64,000 nt of DNA from Bradyrhizobium sp. 186 (GCF_023101685.1 NZ_CP082164.1:1240001-1304000), one strand, 5' to 3'. Positions 26,663 to 35,346 are shown, counted from the stretch's first letter. Program-made: numbers and translations. The notes: generated from the sequence alone by a model not told the origin.

Positions 26663-27601
26663 ATGTCCGCCGAAATCAAGCAGATCTTGGATCTGCTCCT
26701 TGCCCATCCCGGGGCAGTCGTAGCGTTCCTGGGGACGATCTGCGCATCGTATGGAGGCGTACTCGCGGCAGGCTGGCGGGCAGCCAGCTATCTCAACAAG
26801 CGAGAGATCGAGGACTGCAGGCGGCAGATCGGTAATCTCACGTCAGGACATCAGCGAGACTTGGATCGGCTTGCCAAGCAGGCCGACGCCGGAGCGCTCA
26901 TCGATGAGCAATTTCCGAGCATAGGCGAGCTTGAACCGACTGATGTTCCGATCGGTCTTCCGAATGCGGAGTATCACAGGGACTTCAACGTCGTGCTTGC
27001 TCCGACTCCGCCGGCGAAGCTCTGGGTTTTCGAGAAGTCGACGCTTAAGGAGATATTCTCGACATGGTTCGGCTCCAGCCTGACGGACGATCCGCACTTG
27101 AGCGCGGGATATAAACTCATCTCTGGAGAGCAGGAGGCATCGTGCCTCCTCTGGCGGGGCAAGAGCGAAGTGATTATCGAAGATAACCCCGTGATGAAGC
27201 AGATGTATCCGTTTATCATCGTACGCTCGATCCCGCACGAGGCGGGCGCAGACCGAACGACCGGCGAGTTGTTGAATTTCTTCGACTGGCTTCGGATGTG
27301 GGACGAGGCGATGCCCAACGCCAAGTTCGAGATTCTCAAGATGCATCGGATACAGAACAAGGCGTATCTTCGGGGCTATTTCAGGTTCACCGGTCTCACG
27401 ATCGGAGAGAGCCCGATGAAGCCAGCCAGAAAATATGATGAGTATTTTCTCATGCGCCAAGTCTTCGTGGCCCGATCAGACTTGTCAACGACCATCGTTG
27501 CCACCGGACTCCCGAATCATGAACTCGTTACCGATCCTTACTATCAACCGTTGAAAGAGTGGTGGGAAGCGCTCCGTCTCGTCAAGACGCGTGTTTCATA
27601 G
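26663..27601 (+). CDS. Unrecognised membrane-anchored protein, cargo of the 1.2-kb insertion
   Basis: A 312-residue protein I cannot place in a family. One N-terminal membrane helix (AVVAFLGTICASYGGVLAAG) precedes a short helical stretch that looks coiled (NKREIEDCRRQIGNLTSGHQ) and a soluble domain with many aromatic residues, including WVFEKSTLKEIFSTWFGSSL and ISGEQEASCLLWRGKSEVII. The ATG has an excellent ribosome-binding site (GGAAGGAGG, 7 bp away). Lower GC and codon use unlike the flanking genes support acquisition from elsewhere. The soluble domain would face the cytoplasm if the helix is a simple signal anchor with the N-terminus outside. Confidence 0.75.
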   Translation: MSAEIKQILDLLLAHPGAVVAFLGTICASYGGVLAAGWRAASYLNKREIEDCRRQIGNLTSGHQRDLDRLAKQADAGALIDEQFPSIGELEPTDVPIGLPNAEYHRDFNVVLAPTPPAKLWVFEKSTLKEIFSTWFGSSLTDDPHLSAGYKLISGEQEASCLLWRGKSEVIIEDNPVMKQMYPFIIVRSIPHEAGADRTTGELLNFFDWLRMWDEAMPNAKFEILKMHRIQNKAYLRGYFRFTGLTIGESPMKPARKYDEYFLMRQVFVARSDLSTTIVATGLPNHELVTDPYYQPLKEWWEALRLVKTRVS

Positions 27602-27644
27602 CGACGTCATTCAAAAGGCGAATGCATCGGCCTGTGCCTCAGGG

Positions 27645-27663
27645 GATTTGCGGCAACGGGAAG
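27645..27663. repeat. Right copy of the 19-bp direct repeat
   Basis: Exact second copy of gatttgcggcaacgggaag, followed by gtctga, which would give the M48 frame the ending ...GKV and a stop codon. This looks like the original end of the M48 gene. Confidence 0.85.
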
Positions 27664-27677
27664 GTCTGAGCTTCCGC

Positions 27678-28307
27678 TTACCTCGTCCCGTAGGCGCGGT
27701 CGCCGGCATCGCCGAGGCCCGGCAGGATGAAACCGTTCTCGTCGAGCCCCTCATCCACCGCGGCTGTCCAGATCGGCACATCCGGGTGCAATCCGCGCAG
27801 CCGTTCGAGTCCTTCCGGGGCGGCGATCAGGCAGGCCAGGCGAATATCCTTGGCGCCGCGCTCCTTGAGCCGGTCGATTGCGGCCACGGCCGTGTTGGCG
27901 GTCGCGACCACCGGCGTCACGACGATGGCGAGCCGCTCGCTAAGATCGGACGGCGATTTGAAGAAATATTCGACCGCTGCAAAACTGTGCGGCTCGCGAT
28001 AGAGGCCGATATGCGCGATGCGCGCGGTCGGCACCAAATCCATCATGCCGTCGACGAAGGTCGTGCCGGCGCGCAGCATGGGGACGAACACCAGCTTCTT
28101 GCCGGCGATCTTGGCCGAATGCATACGCGCAAGCGGCGTGTCGACGACGACGTCGGTGAGCGGCAGGTCGCGCGTCACCTCGTAGCACAAGAGCATGCCG
28201 ATCTCCTTGATCAGCTCGCGGAACGACTTCGTCGAGATGGATTTGTCCCGCACCAGCGTCAGCTTGTGCTGGACCAGCGGATGATCGACGACCGTGACGC
28301 CTTCCAT
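27678..28307 (-). CDS. upp: Uracil phosphoribosyltransferase
   Basis: A 209-residue enzyme that converts uracil and PRPP to UMP. The PRPP loop is in the family string [20 protein letters not shown], and the uracil-binding end reads [12 protein letters not shown]. The beginning ([20 protein letters not shown]) is typical. It lies downstream of URC4 and URC1 genes on the same strand, separated from URC4 by a palindromic repeat. In the URC route uracil is first converted by a uracil phosphoribosyltransferase, so this copy may serve catabolism as well as salvage. Confidence 0.95.
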   Translation of the reverse strand: MEGVTVVDHPLVQHKLTLVRDKSISTKSFRELIKEIGMLLCYEVTRDLPLTDVVVDTPLARMHSAKIAGKKLVFVPMLRAGTTFVDGMMDLVPTARIAHIGLYREPHSFAAVEYFFKSPSDLSERLAIVVTPVVATANTAVAAIDRLKERGAKDIRLACLIAAPEGLERLRGLHPDVPIWTAAVDEGLDENGFILPGLGDAGDRAYGTR

Positions 28308-28324
28308 GATCGGATGCCTTTCTT

Positions 28325-28464
28325 CCTTCTCCCCTCGTGGGAGAAGGTGGCGCGAAGCGCCGGATGAGGGGTACTTTCCGTGAACTCCAGTGAGAGATAC
28401 TCCCGCGGAAGCAACCCCTCACCCCCTCGCTTCGCGAGGCACCCTCTCCCACAAGGGGAGGGGG
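28325..28464. repeat. Palindromic repeat family A, copy 3
   Basis: Inverted repeat with arms ccctcgtgggagaaggtgg and caccctctcccacaagggg and the interior gcgcgaagcgccggatgagg. It lies inside the upp-URC4 intergenic space, directly before the URC4 stop codon. Confidence 0.85.
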
Positions 28465-29703
28465 TTAGAATACCGTGCCGTCGCTGATCACCTTGAGCGG
28501 CGGCGCGCCGTCGGGTCGGCGCGCGAAGGCAATGGCCCGGCCCGCCGCCCAGGTGCCACCTTCCAGAATGCTGGCGAGCGGCAATGACTCCGGCGTGCGG
28601 CCGAGCTTCGCGCGGACCAGTTCGGCGAGCCGGTCCAGCAACGCGACGGTCAGTGCGCGCCACTCCACGACAAGCAGCGAGTCCACCGCGTGTGCGCGCT
28701 CGGCGTCAGCGGCATCGCGCAGCCGCAGGACCTCGTGATCGACGAACAGGCCGCCATTGCGATATTCGGCAAGTCCGGTGAGGCCGTCGATGTCGGTCAC
28801 CTCCAGGCCGGCGCGCTGGAGCGGCTCGATCAGCGAGTAGCTCAGCCATTGCGACAGCTTGTGCAGGGGCACGAGACCCGCGGTTGCATCGTCGGTCGCG
28901 ATCGCCGGATGCCGCCAGCAATCGCCGAGCGGAATTCCGGCAAGTTCAAGCCGTGACGGCCAGATCGGCCCGAGCTGGTTCAGCACCGCGGATAGGATGG
29001 CGGGCGCGGCGACGGTGCCGTTGTTCGCCTGCGCCGCAATGTGATCGAACAAGCCGCCTGGCCGCGGCGTGTCGTGCAAGCCGAAAACCTCTGCGTGCCC
29101 CGCCACCAGCCGGCCAAGACGTCGCAGCAGGTCCGTGCGTCCTTCGAGGCCGAGCAGCGGATTGGCATCCATGACCCGAAACGCGGATGTGAGCGCGGCG
29201 ACCGGAAGTTGTGCGATCACGTTCGCATCCACCCTGAAGGGAGCGCGCGCATCGCCGGAAAAGAGGCCGCTTGCAAACATGTCGAGGCTTGCGATCGCAA
29301 GCCCCTCGGATCGACCGATGCTTTCCCCCGTCACGGCGTCGCGGTAGCGCCAGGCTGCACCGGCGCCGGCATCGAGCAGCACGCTGACGATCGCAAGGTC
29401 GAACTCCGCGCGCGCCCGCGCCGCGCGGTCCGGCCATGCCGCGGCATCCGCAAGGCGCGCCCAGCGGTCGACGCCGCCAAGCACAAAATGCCGCCACCGC
29501 GCGTGGAAGGGAATATCGAGCGTGGGATAGGCCCGGCGCGTGACCGCGAGCACGGCGTCCGCGACCCCATCCATGCGATCGAGGTCGATCGTGAAATGCT
29601 TGAGCCCGTCGCGCAGGCCGAGTTCGAGCATCTGGCCGGCACGCGCGCGAACCGCCTTTGCGGTGAGCAGCGAACGTGCCTGCAGTTCCAAAGCGTCCGC
29701 CAT
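28465..29703 (-). CDS. DUF1688 protein, URC4/urg3 family of uracil catabolism
   Basis: A 412-residue DUF1688 protein. Recognisable segments include LRDGLKHFTIDLDRMDGVAD near residue 30, ARWRHFVLGGVDRWARLA near 70 and HKLSQWLSYSLIEPLQRAG in the C-terminal third. URC4 is required for uracil use as nitrogen source in yeasts through the URC pathway and is found next to URC1 and upp in bacteria; its exact reaction is not settled. It begins 6 bp after the URC1 stop, so the two are one operon. Confidence in the family is high. Confidence 0.88.
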   Translation of the reverse strand: MADALELQARSLLTAKAVRARAGQMLELGLRDGLKHFTIDLDRMDGVADAVLAVTRRAYPTLDIPFHARWRHFVLGGVDRWARLADAAAWPDRAARARAEFDLAIVSVLLDAGAGAAWRYRDAVTGESIGRSEGLAIASLDMFASGLFSGDARAPFRVDANVIAQLPVAALTSAFRVMDANPLLGLEGRTDLLRRLGRLVAGHAEVFGLHDTPRPGGLFDHIAAQANNGTVAAPAILSAVLNQLGPIWPSRLELAGIPLGDCWRHPAIATDDATAGLVPLHKLSQWLSYSLIEPLQRAGLEVTDIDGLTGLAEYRNGGLFVDHEVLRLRDAADAERAHAVDSLLVVEWRALTVALLDRLAELVRAKLGRTPESLPLASILEGGTWAAGRAIAFARRPDGAPPLKVISDGTVF

Positions 29704-29709
29704 CGCCTA

Positions 29710-30966
29710 TCAGTATTTCTCGAGCGAACGCCCGACCACGCCGTTCACATCCTTCTCGGGCGCAACATCGGTCGAGTAGTAGCCGGCGGCCTTCTTCGCG
29801 GCGATCTCGACATAGGCATCGGCCGGAATGAGCTCCGGCGGGATCGGCACGCGCTCGACGATGTCGATGCCCTGCGAGGTGAGCGCGTCGTGTTTCATGT
29901 CGCTCATCGACAGGAAGCGGTCGATGCGCTTCAGCCCGAGCCAGTGGATCGTGTCCGGCATCAGTTGCTGGAAGCGCGCATCCTGGACGCCGGCGACGCA
30001 TTCGGTGCGCTCGAAATAAGCGGCGGCCGCATCGCCATCCTCCTGGCGCTTGCGCGCATTGTAGACCAGGAATTTGGTGACCTCGCCGAGCGCGCGCCCC
30101 TCCTTGCGGTTGTAGATCACGAGCCCGAGCCCGCCATCCTGCGCGCCGCGCGCGGACTCCTCGATGCCGTGGATGAGATAGGGCCGGCAGGTGCAGATAT
30201 CGGAGCCGAACACGTCGGAGCCGTTGCACTCGTCATGCACGCGGCAGGTGATCTGGGTGCGATGGTCGGGCAGCTTGGTCACGTCGCCGAACATGTAGAC
30301 GGTGGTGCCGCCGATCGGCGGCAGAAACACCTTCATGTCCGGCCGCGTCACCAGTTCCGGGAACATGCCGGCGGTCTGCTCGAACAGCGTGCGCCGCAGC
30401 TCGGTCTCGCTGGTGCCGAAGCGCTCCGCGAGGCCGGGCAGGTGCCAGACCGGATCGATCGCGATCTTCACCACCGACACGCTGCCATTGGCGTGCACGA
30501 CGTCGCCGTCGGCACGCAGCCGTTTTGCGGCGAGCGCCTCGCGGATCTCCGGCAGGTCGAGCCGCGCGCGCGTCACCGCGATGCTCGGTCGGATGTCGGA
30601 GCCCTCGGCAATCTCCTTGCGGAAATTCTCGGCGACGAGATGACCCCAGGGATCGAGCGCGACGATCTTGGCCGGATCGCTCCATTGCGGAAACGGGCCG
30701 ATGGTCGCCGCCGGAAACGTGTTGGTGAGATCGGGACGCCGGATCGGGTCGAGTGCGCCGGCGGAGACCGCGAGCGCCCGGTACATCGCGTAGGATCCGC
30801 CATGACTGCCGATCACGTTGCGCTCCTGCGCGCGCGACACCGTGCCGATGACCGGTCCCCGCGCCCGCGCGTCCGCGGCGCCCCAGTGAATCGGGAAGGC
30901 GGCCTTCCTTCCCGGCTCTGGATGGGAGGTGAGGCGGATGTGGTCGGTACGGTTCGCGCGGCTCAT
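29710..30966 (-). CDS. GTP cyclohydrolase II-like protein, URC1 family of uracil catabolism
   Basis: A 418-residue protein with the RibA fold. The zinc site has CRVHDECNGSDVFGSDICTC, matching the RibA pattern of three cysteines, and YNRKEGRALGEVTKFLVYN holds the catalytic arginine region. It is longer than RibA, with an N-terminal extension typical of the URC1 group, which acts on a uracil derivative (probably ring opening of a uracil riboside) instead of GTP. The ATG at 30966 has GGAG 8 bp upstream. That ribosome-binding site directly follows a T-run of an intrinsic terminator in the leader, so expression is probably attenuated. Confidence 0.88.
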   Translation of the reverse strand: MSRANRTDHIRLTSHPEPGRKAAFPIHWGAADARARGPVIGTVSRAQERNVIGSHGGSYAMYRALAVSAGALDPIRRPDLTNTFPAATIGPFPQWSDPAKIVALDPWGHLVAENFRKEIAEGSDIRPSIAVTRARLDLPEIREALAAKRLRADGDVVHANGSVSVVKIAIDPVWHLPGLAERFGTSETELRRTLFEQTAGMFPELVTRPDMKVFLPPIGGTTVYMFGDVTKLPDHRTQITCRVHDECNGSDVFGSDICTCRPYLIHGIEESARGAQDGGLGLVIYNRKEGRALGEVTKFLVYNARKRQEDGDAAAAYFERTECVAGVQDARFQQLMPDTIHWLGLKRIDRFLSMSDMKHDALTSQGIDIVERVPIPPELIPADAYVEIAAKKAAGYYSTDVAPEKDVNGVVGRSLEKY

Positions 30967-30977
30967 GACCAAACTCC

Positions 30978-31014
30978 AAAAAAGCCAACGGCCCGCCGCT
31001 CGGACGGGCCTGGC
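30978..31014 (-). terminator. Intrinsic terminator within the URC1 leader (attenuator candidate)
   Basis: On the minus strand the pairs GCCA/TGGC and GGCCCG/CGGGCC form one stem with a two-base bulge, followed immediately by six T. It lies 12 to 48 bp upstream of the URC1 ATG. No other gene upstream reads in this direction, since the next gene is divergent, so it must act on URC1's own leader. Confidence 0.75.
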
Positions 31015-31065
31015 TCGGTCGCGTTGCCGGCGCAGGACACTGGCGACGCAAGATCAATCTGACAT

Positions 31066-31094
31066 ATTGTAGCGGCGAGCCGCGACAGACAAGT
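31066..31094 (-). promoter_or_regulatory. Candidate sigma-70 promoter for the URC1 operon
   Basis: Minus-strand TACAAT (31071-31066) is a good -10 box; ACTTGT or TTGTCT 17 or 15 bp upstream is a weak -35. Transcription from here gives a leader of roughly 90 bases that contains the terminator. The rest of the URC1/threonine-synthase gap (to 31352) holds no gene that I can see. Confidence 0.5.
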
Positions 31095-31352
31095 TAATCG
31101 TGATGCGCGAGCGGGGCCGTTCGCTGCCAAATTTCCGTCCTCAACGAGCCGGCAGGGCTCGCCTGAACGCCGCGCCCTTGCGCTGGCCGACGTGGCCATT
31201 CTGCCTGCGCGATCGGTGTAAGGAATTGAAATATTGTTGTTTTTTCTGTTTTCAAGGGGCGGCGCATCGTTTGCGCGGGGGGAGGCGTCAAGTTCTGGAC
31301 AAGACGTACGATCAGACCTCTCGTAGAGATCGCCTTTACCTTGGAGACCGCC

Positions 31353-32480
31353 ATGCCTGCCGCCAGCTACGTCGACCCCCGCAACGGACAGCTCTATCCG
31401 CTCGACCAGCCGCGCTGGTGCTCGGACGAGCGCACGCCGCTGCTGGTGACGCCGGGGCCAGGGCTGTCGCGCGAGGAGATCGAGCCCCGCACGCGGTCGC
31501 TCTGGCGCTACCGCGCGGCGCTGCCGGTGGAAATCAAAAATCCGATCACGCTCGGCGAAGGCTGCACGCCGCTGGTCGCGCAGGCCTGGGGTGACCTGCG
31601 CCCGTTGTTCAAGCTCGAATGGTTCAATCCCACCGGCAGCTTCAAGGACAGAGGCTCCTCGGTGATGCTGTCCTTCCTGCGGCAGATCGGTGTCGACGCC
31701 ATTTTGGAGGACAGCTCCGGCAATGGTGGCTCGTCGATGGCCGGGCTCGGCGCCGCCGGCGGCATGCGTGTGAAGATCCTGGCGCCTGCATCCACATCGC
31801 CGGCCAAGATCGCGCAGGTGCGCGCCTATGGTGCGGCGGTGCAGCTCGTCGAGGGCCCGCGCGAGGAGTCGGAGGCTGAGGCCATCCGCCAGTCACACCA
31901 GACTTTTTACGCCAGCCACAATTGGCAGCCGTTCTTCCTCGAAGGCACCAAGTCGCTCGCCTATGAGATCTGGGAAGACCTCGGCTTCCGCGCGCCCGAC
32001 AACGTCATCGTTCCCGTCGGCGCCGGCAGCAGCCTCCTGGGCTGCGCTTTCGGTTTCCGCGAGCTGTTGAGGGCCGGCCAGATCGCAAAGCTGCCGCGCC
32101 TGTTCGCGGCGCAGCCGCAAAACTGCTCGCCGATCGACGCGAGCTTCAAGGCCGGCGTCGATACGCCCGTGACGCGCGAGGTCGACAAGACCATTGCCGA
32201 AGGCACCGCCATCAAGAATCCCCTGCGCCTGCGCGAGATCATCGGTGCGCTGCGTGAAAGCGCCGGCGGCACCGTTGCGCTCACCGAGGATGAGATTATC
32301 GCTGCGCTCCGCCGCCTCGCGCGGCAGGGCCTGTTCGCCGAGCCGACCAGCGCCAGCGCGGCTGCAGCACTTGAAAAACTCTCTGCTGCCGGAGCCATCA
32401 AGGCCAACGAGACCACGGTCGCGGTCCTCACCGGCACCGGCCTCAAGGCCGCAACCACCGTTGCCGACCTCGTGCAATAG
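31353..32480 (+). CDS. Threonine synthase-like PLP-dependent enzyme
   Basis: A 375-residue fold-type II PLP enzyme. The PLP lysine is in NPTGSFKDRGSSVMLSFLRQ, the phosphate-binding glycine loop is VPVGAGSSLLG and the asparagine/serine contact is in EDSSGNGGSSMAGLGA. This matches threonine synthase and related lyases. The first ATG is at 31353 with GGAG 8 bp before it; an upstream TTG was not used. It is divergent from URC1. Whether it makes threonine or acts on another phosphorylated amino acid cannot be told, as the N-terminal metal-like motif of ThrC is not obvious. Confidence 0.82.
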   Translation: MPAASYVDPRNGQLYPLDQPRWCSDERTPLLVTPGPGLSREEIEPRTRSLWRYRAALPVEIKNPITLGEGCTPLVAQAWGDLRPLFKLEWFNPTGSFKDRGSSVMLSFLRQIGVDAILEDSSGNGGSSMAGLGAAGGMRVKILAPASTSPAKIAQVRAYGAAVQLVEGPREESEAEAIRQSHQTFYASHNWQPFFLEGTKSLAYEIWEDLGFRAPDNVIVPVGAGSSLLGCAFGFRELLRAGQIAKLPRLFAAQPQNCSPIDASFKAGVDTPVTREVDKTIAEGTAIKNPLRLREIIGALRESAGGTVALTEDEIIAALRRLARQGLFAEPTSASAAAALEKLSAAGAIKANETTVAVLTGTGLKAATTVADLVQ

Positions 32481-32593
32481 CCGGGCGCTCAACGGCTCTG
32501 ATGCGGCCGATCGCCGGGATTGACTTCTTTTTTGAACCTTCGGCGACCGTCGCCAGCCTCATCAGGATCGATGTCGATCGAAGGGAGAGTTCC

Positions 32594-33400
32594 ATGACCG
32601 CACAGGACCCGTTTGCCGGCTTCAAGGCAGTCCAGAAGGAAGCCTGGTCGTTGTTTACGCCGATGGAAGTGTTCACGACGCCATCGGCGGCCAGGCTCGT
32701 GAATTTCGCCGCGGTTGCCGCCGGTCAACGGCTGCTCGACGTCGGCTGCGGCACCGGCGTCGTTGCCATCACGGCGGCGCGCCGCGGTGCGAAGGTCAGG
32801 GGTCTCGATCTGTCGCCGGTCCTGATCGAACGCGCCCGCGAACATGCGCAACTGATGAACCTCGATGTCGATTTCAAGGAAGGTGACGCCGAAAGCCTGC
32901 CCTATGGCGACAACGAATTCGACGTGGTGCTCAGCCAGTTCGGCCACATGTTCGCGCCGCGCCCTGACGTCACCATTGCCGAGATGCTGCGCGTGTTGAA
33001 GCCGGGCGGCACCATCGCCTTCTCCACCTGGCCGCCGCATCTCTATGTCGGACGGATGTTCGCGCTGATCGGGCGCCATTTGCCGCCGCCCGAGGGCGTT
33101 GCATCGCCGGTCTTGTGGGGCGATCCGAGGATCGTCACCGAGCGCCTCGCGGGCAAGGTGAAGGACCTCTCCTTCGAGATGGACATGATGACGCCCTCCG
33201 CGCTCAGCCCGCAGCACTTCCGCCGCACCATGGAAGCGACCATCGGACCTCTGATCAAGCTCGTCGCCGAGTACAAGGACGAACCGGAGAAGCTCAAGAG
33301 CTTGCGTGCCGAATTCGAAGCGCTGATCTCGGATTATTTCGACGGCGGCAACAACGTGATGCGCCAGCAATTTTTGATGACGAAGGCGAGGAAGGTGTGA
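32594..33400 (+). CDS. Class I SAM-dependent methyltransferase
   Basis: A 268-residue methyltransferase. Motif I is LLDVGCGTGVVAITAARRGA at about residue 48, motif II/post-I acid is KVRGLDLSPVLIERA, and motif IV is FDVVLSQFGHMFAPRPDVTI. The arrangement is like UbiE/arsenite and small-molecule methyltransferases (Methyltransf_11). The ATG at 32594 follows a clear AAGGGAGA ribosome-binding site; codons upstream to 32501 are not family-like. It follows the threonine synthase-like gene on the same strand, about 110 bp later. Substrate unknown. Confidence 0.87.
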   Translation: MTAQDPFAGFKAVQKEAWSLFTPMEVFTTPSAARLVNFAAVAAGQRLLDVGCGTGVVAITAARRGAKVRGLDLSPVLIERAREHAQLMNLDVDFKEGDAESLPYGDNEFDVVLSQFGHMFAPRPDVTIAEMLRVLKPGGTIAFSTWPPHLYVGRMFALIGRHLPPPEGVASPVLWGDPRIVTERLAGKVKDLSFEMDMMTPSALSPQHFRRTMEATIGPLIKLVAEYKDEPEKLKSLRAEFEALISDYFDGGNNVMRQQFLMTKARKV

Positions 33401-33437
33401 GGCTGATGCGATAAGGAGCCGTGATCGCGACTGCTTT

Positions 33438-33594
33438 TCCCTTCTCCCCTTGTGGGAGAAGGTGGATCGCCGCGTAGCGGCGAGACGGATGAGGGGTCTC
33501 TGTCCGCATGCAGGATTGTGAGATATGAATCCCGGATAGAACCCCTCATCCGGCGCTTCGCGCCACCTTCTCCCACAAGGGGAGAAGGAAGGGA
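33438..33594. repeat. Palindromic repeat family A, copy 4
   Basis: Inverted repeat with nearly perfect arms ccttctccccttgtgggaga and its complement at the right end. It occupies the gap between convergent methyltransferase and DUF2927 genes and ends a few bases before the stop of the latter. Confidence 0.87.
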
Positions 33595-33599
33595 GCTTT

Positions 33600-34415
33600 C
33601 TACTCTGCTAAATTGTTCACCCGCTTCACCCACTCGCGCACGTCCGCGAGCACGTCCGGGAGCGCCGCCTTGACCTCCTGCACGGTCATGCCGGCCTTGA
33701 TGCGGGGGTCGTAGAGCAAATTGAGGATGTACTGGTCGTAGACGTCGAAATAGCCCATCGAGACGTTGTCGTTGAACATGGTCCAGGGCACGCTCGTAGT
33801 GTCGTTGATCGGGCCGAGCGATTGCAGCAGCTCCTCATAGGCGCAGTCGAGAAAGACGAAGTCGCCGTTGTCGACGGTGAGGATGACGTCGGAATGCTCG
33901 ATCTCGAAATTGTCGTTCTTGCGGAAGCCGGACAGGCATTGCGGATCGAGCGAGGTGCGGATCTCGCGCGCTTTCTCCGCGCCGTAGAAGCTGGAAATGG
34001 TGCGAAACAGGTCGCGGTCGCGAACGAGCTTCACCCGCACGTTCGCCGCCTCGCTGCTGTCGATCATGGCGATGTCGAGATGCTGCACGTGCTTGGCGAT
34101 GTCGGCCACGACCTTGGCGAGCTGCGCCTTGCGGTCGGCGCGGTCGCTCTCGGCGAACACGCGCACCGGCCCGTCGAACTTGCGGATGCGGTCGACGCGG
34201 CCGGCGAGGTGGTATTCGGCGCCGAACGCCGTCTTCAGAAAGCCCTCGACGATCTCGCCGTCGGTAAAGCTCTTCTTCTCGGCGCGCTGGCGTGCGGCGA
34301 TCGCGGGCAGTTCGCCCGCGACGGCAATGGTAGCGGTGTCAGGCGCGAATGCTAACGCTGCGAGCGCCAAGAGGGCGATGCGAAGGCCAGGCGAGGGCGG
34401 GTCCAGTGCACTCAT
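33600..34415 (-). CDS. DUF2927 secreted protein
   Basis: A 271-residue protein with an N-terminal hydrophobic signal (LRIALLALAALAFAPDTATI, likely cleaved) and the DUF2927 body, which includes VEGFLKTAFGAEYHLAGRVD, FAESDRADRKAQLAKVV and the C-terminal DVYDQYILNLLYDPRIKAGM. A cysteine pair (DPQCLSGF and FLDCAYEELLQ) could form a disulfide. The family is thought to be protease-like in fold, but no activity is established. The ATG at 34415 was chosen because it starts the signal sequence. It lies 84 bp downstream of the transpeptidase gene on the same strand. Confidence 0.82.
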   Translation of the reverse strand: MSALDPPSPGLRIALLALAALAFAPDTATIAVAGELPAIAARQRAEKKSFTDGEIVEGFLKTAFGAEYHLAGRVDRIRKFDGPVRVFAESDRADRKAQLAKVVADIAKHVQHLDIAMIDSSEAANVRVKLVRDRDLFRTISSFYGAEKAREIRTSLDPQCLSGFRKNDNFEIEHSDVILTVDNGDFVFLDCAYEELLQSLGPINDTTSVPWTMFNDNVSMGYFDVYDQYILNLLYDPRIKAGMTVQEVKAALPDVLADVREWVKRVNNLAE

Positions 34416-34499
34416 CGTTGTGCGACGCTGCCGTATTCGCGTCGCGCGCACAAGACCGCAAATTCACGCGCCCTGCGGGTTCCCGCTGTGGCCCGCCGG

Positions 34500-35078
34500 C
34501 TAGTTGTTCAGCACGACCACCGTGGTGCCGACCGAGACGCGGCCGTAGAGGTCGCTGACGTCGTCATTGGTCATGCGGAAGCAGCCCGAGGACACTGCCT
34601 GGCCGATCGTCTCCGGCTCGTTGGAGCCGTGGATGCGGTAGAGGGTCGAGCCGAGATAGATGGCGCGCGCGCCGAGCGGATTCTCGATGCCGCCCTTCAT
34701 GTGGCGCGGCAGGTCGGGCCGCCGAGCCAGCATCTGCGACGGCGGCGTCCAGTCCGGCCACTCCTTCTTGGCGGTGATCCTGTGCACCCCGCCCCAGCGG
34801 AAGCCGTCGCGGCCGACGCCGATGCCGTAGCGCAAGGCCTGGCCGTTTTGGAGCACCAGATAGAGCCGGCGTTCGGTGGTGTTCACCACGATCGTGCCGG
34901 GCGCGTAAGTCCCGGTATAGGTGACGGTGGTGCGGAGGATCGGGCTCGAACCGCCGCGGAAGAAGTTCGGGCCGCCGCCCATGATGTCGCGCGTGTCGAA
35001 CTCTTCGGCGAACGCGCCGCCCGCCGTGGCCGACAGCAGTGCGATGGCGGCAATCGGCGCGGCAAAAAACCGGATCAT
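34500..35078 (-). CDS. L,D-transpeptidase (YkuD domain)
   Basis: A 192-residue exported enzyme with a cleavable signal peptide (MIRFFAAPIAAIALLSATAG). The catalytic YkuD motif is HGSNEPETIGQAVSSGCFRM, with the nucleophilic cysteine in SSGCFRM. It cross-links peptidoglycan stem peptides or attaches proteins to them in the periplasm. Bradyrhizobium relatives carry many such enzymes. The ATG at 35078 starts the signal sequence, whereas the longer open frame to 35141 does not. Confidence 0.93.
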   Translation of the reverse strand: MIRFFAAPIAAIALLSATAGGAFAEEFDTRDIMGGGPNFFRGGSSPILRTTVTYTGTYAPGTIVVNTTERRLYLVLQNGQALRYGIGVGRDGFRWGGVHRITAKKEWPDWTPPSQMLARRPDLPRHMKGGIENPLGARAIYLGSTLYRIHGSNEPETIGQAVSSGCFRMTNDDVSDLYGRVSVGTTVVVLNN

Positions 35079-35346
35079 TGTTTCCCCCAGCAAAACTCGA
35101 TTCAACGAAAGCCAGAGGCCATATTTGCGGGCATTCCGCAAGCCACGGCCCCGTGAGGGCCGTCATCCTTAACGATTGGCGTTACCAAATTCGCAAGCCG
35201 CGCCAATTGACCGAAAAAAGCATTAGCCAAACCGGCGCGTCGTCACGCCGGGCAGGGCAGCCTTGCCCGCTATTGCTTTGACGGAAGCCGCGAACAATGA
35301 TTGATCGGAAGGATCGTTGGAAATTGCCGGTTGCGGGAGCCTTGGG

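Larger units (their letters stand above)
26429..27663. mobile_element. Candidate 1.2-kb insertion that duplicates the M48 gene 3' end
   Basis: The segment lies between the two 19-bp direct repeats and has visibly lower GC than its neighbours. It holds a 228-bp leader region, one gene of unknown function (26663-27601) and a second version of the M48 3' end (GEICGNGKV then stop). Target duplication at the 3' end of a gene is how integrase-type elements preserve a gene, but no integrase or transposase is present. How it moved is unknown. Confidence 0.6.

Noticed and set aside
30978..31060. URC1 leader as a known riboswitch class (guanidine or SAM types)
   Set aside because: No conserved core of those classes could be recognised by eye; only the terminator and a possible upstream hairpin are supported.
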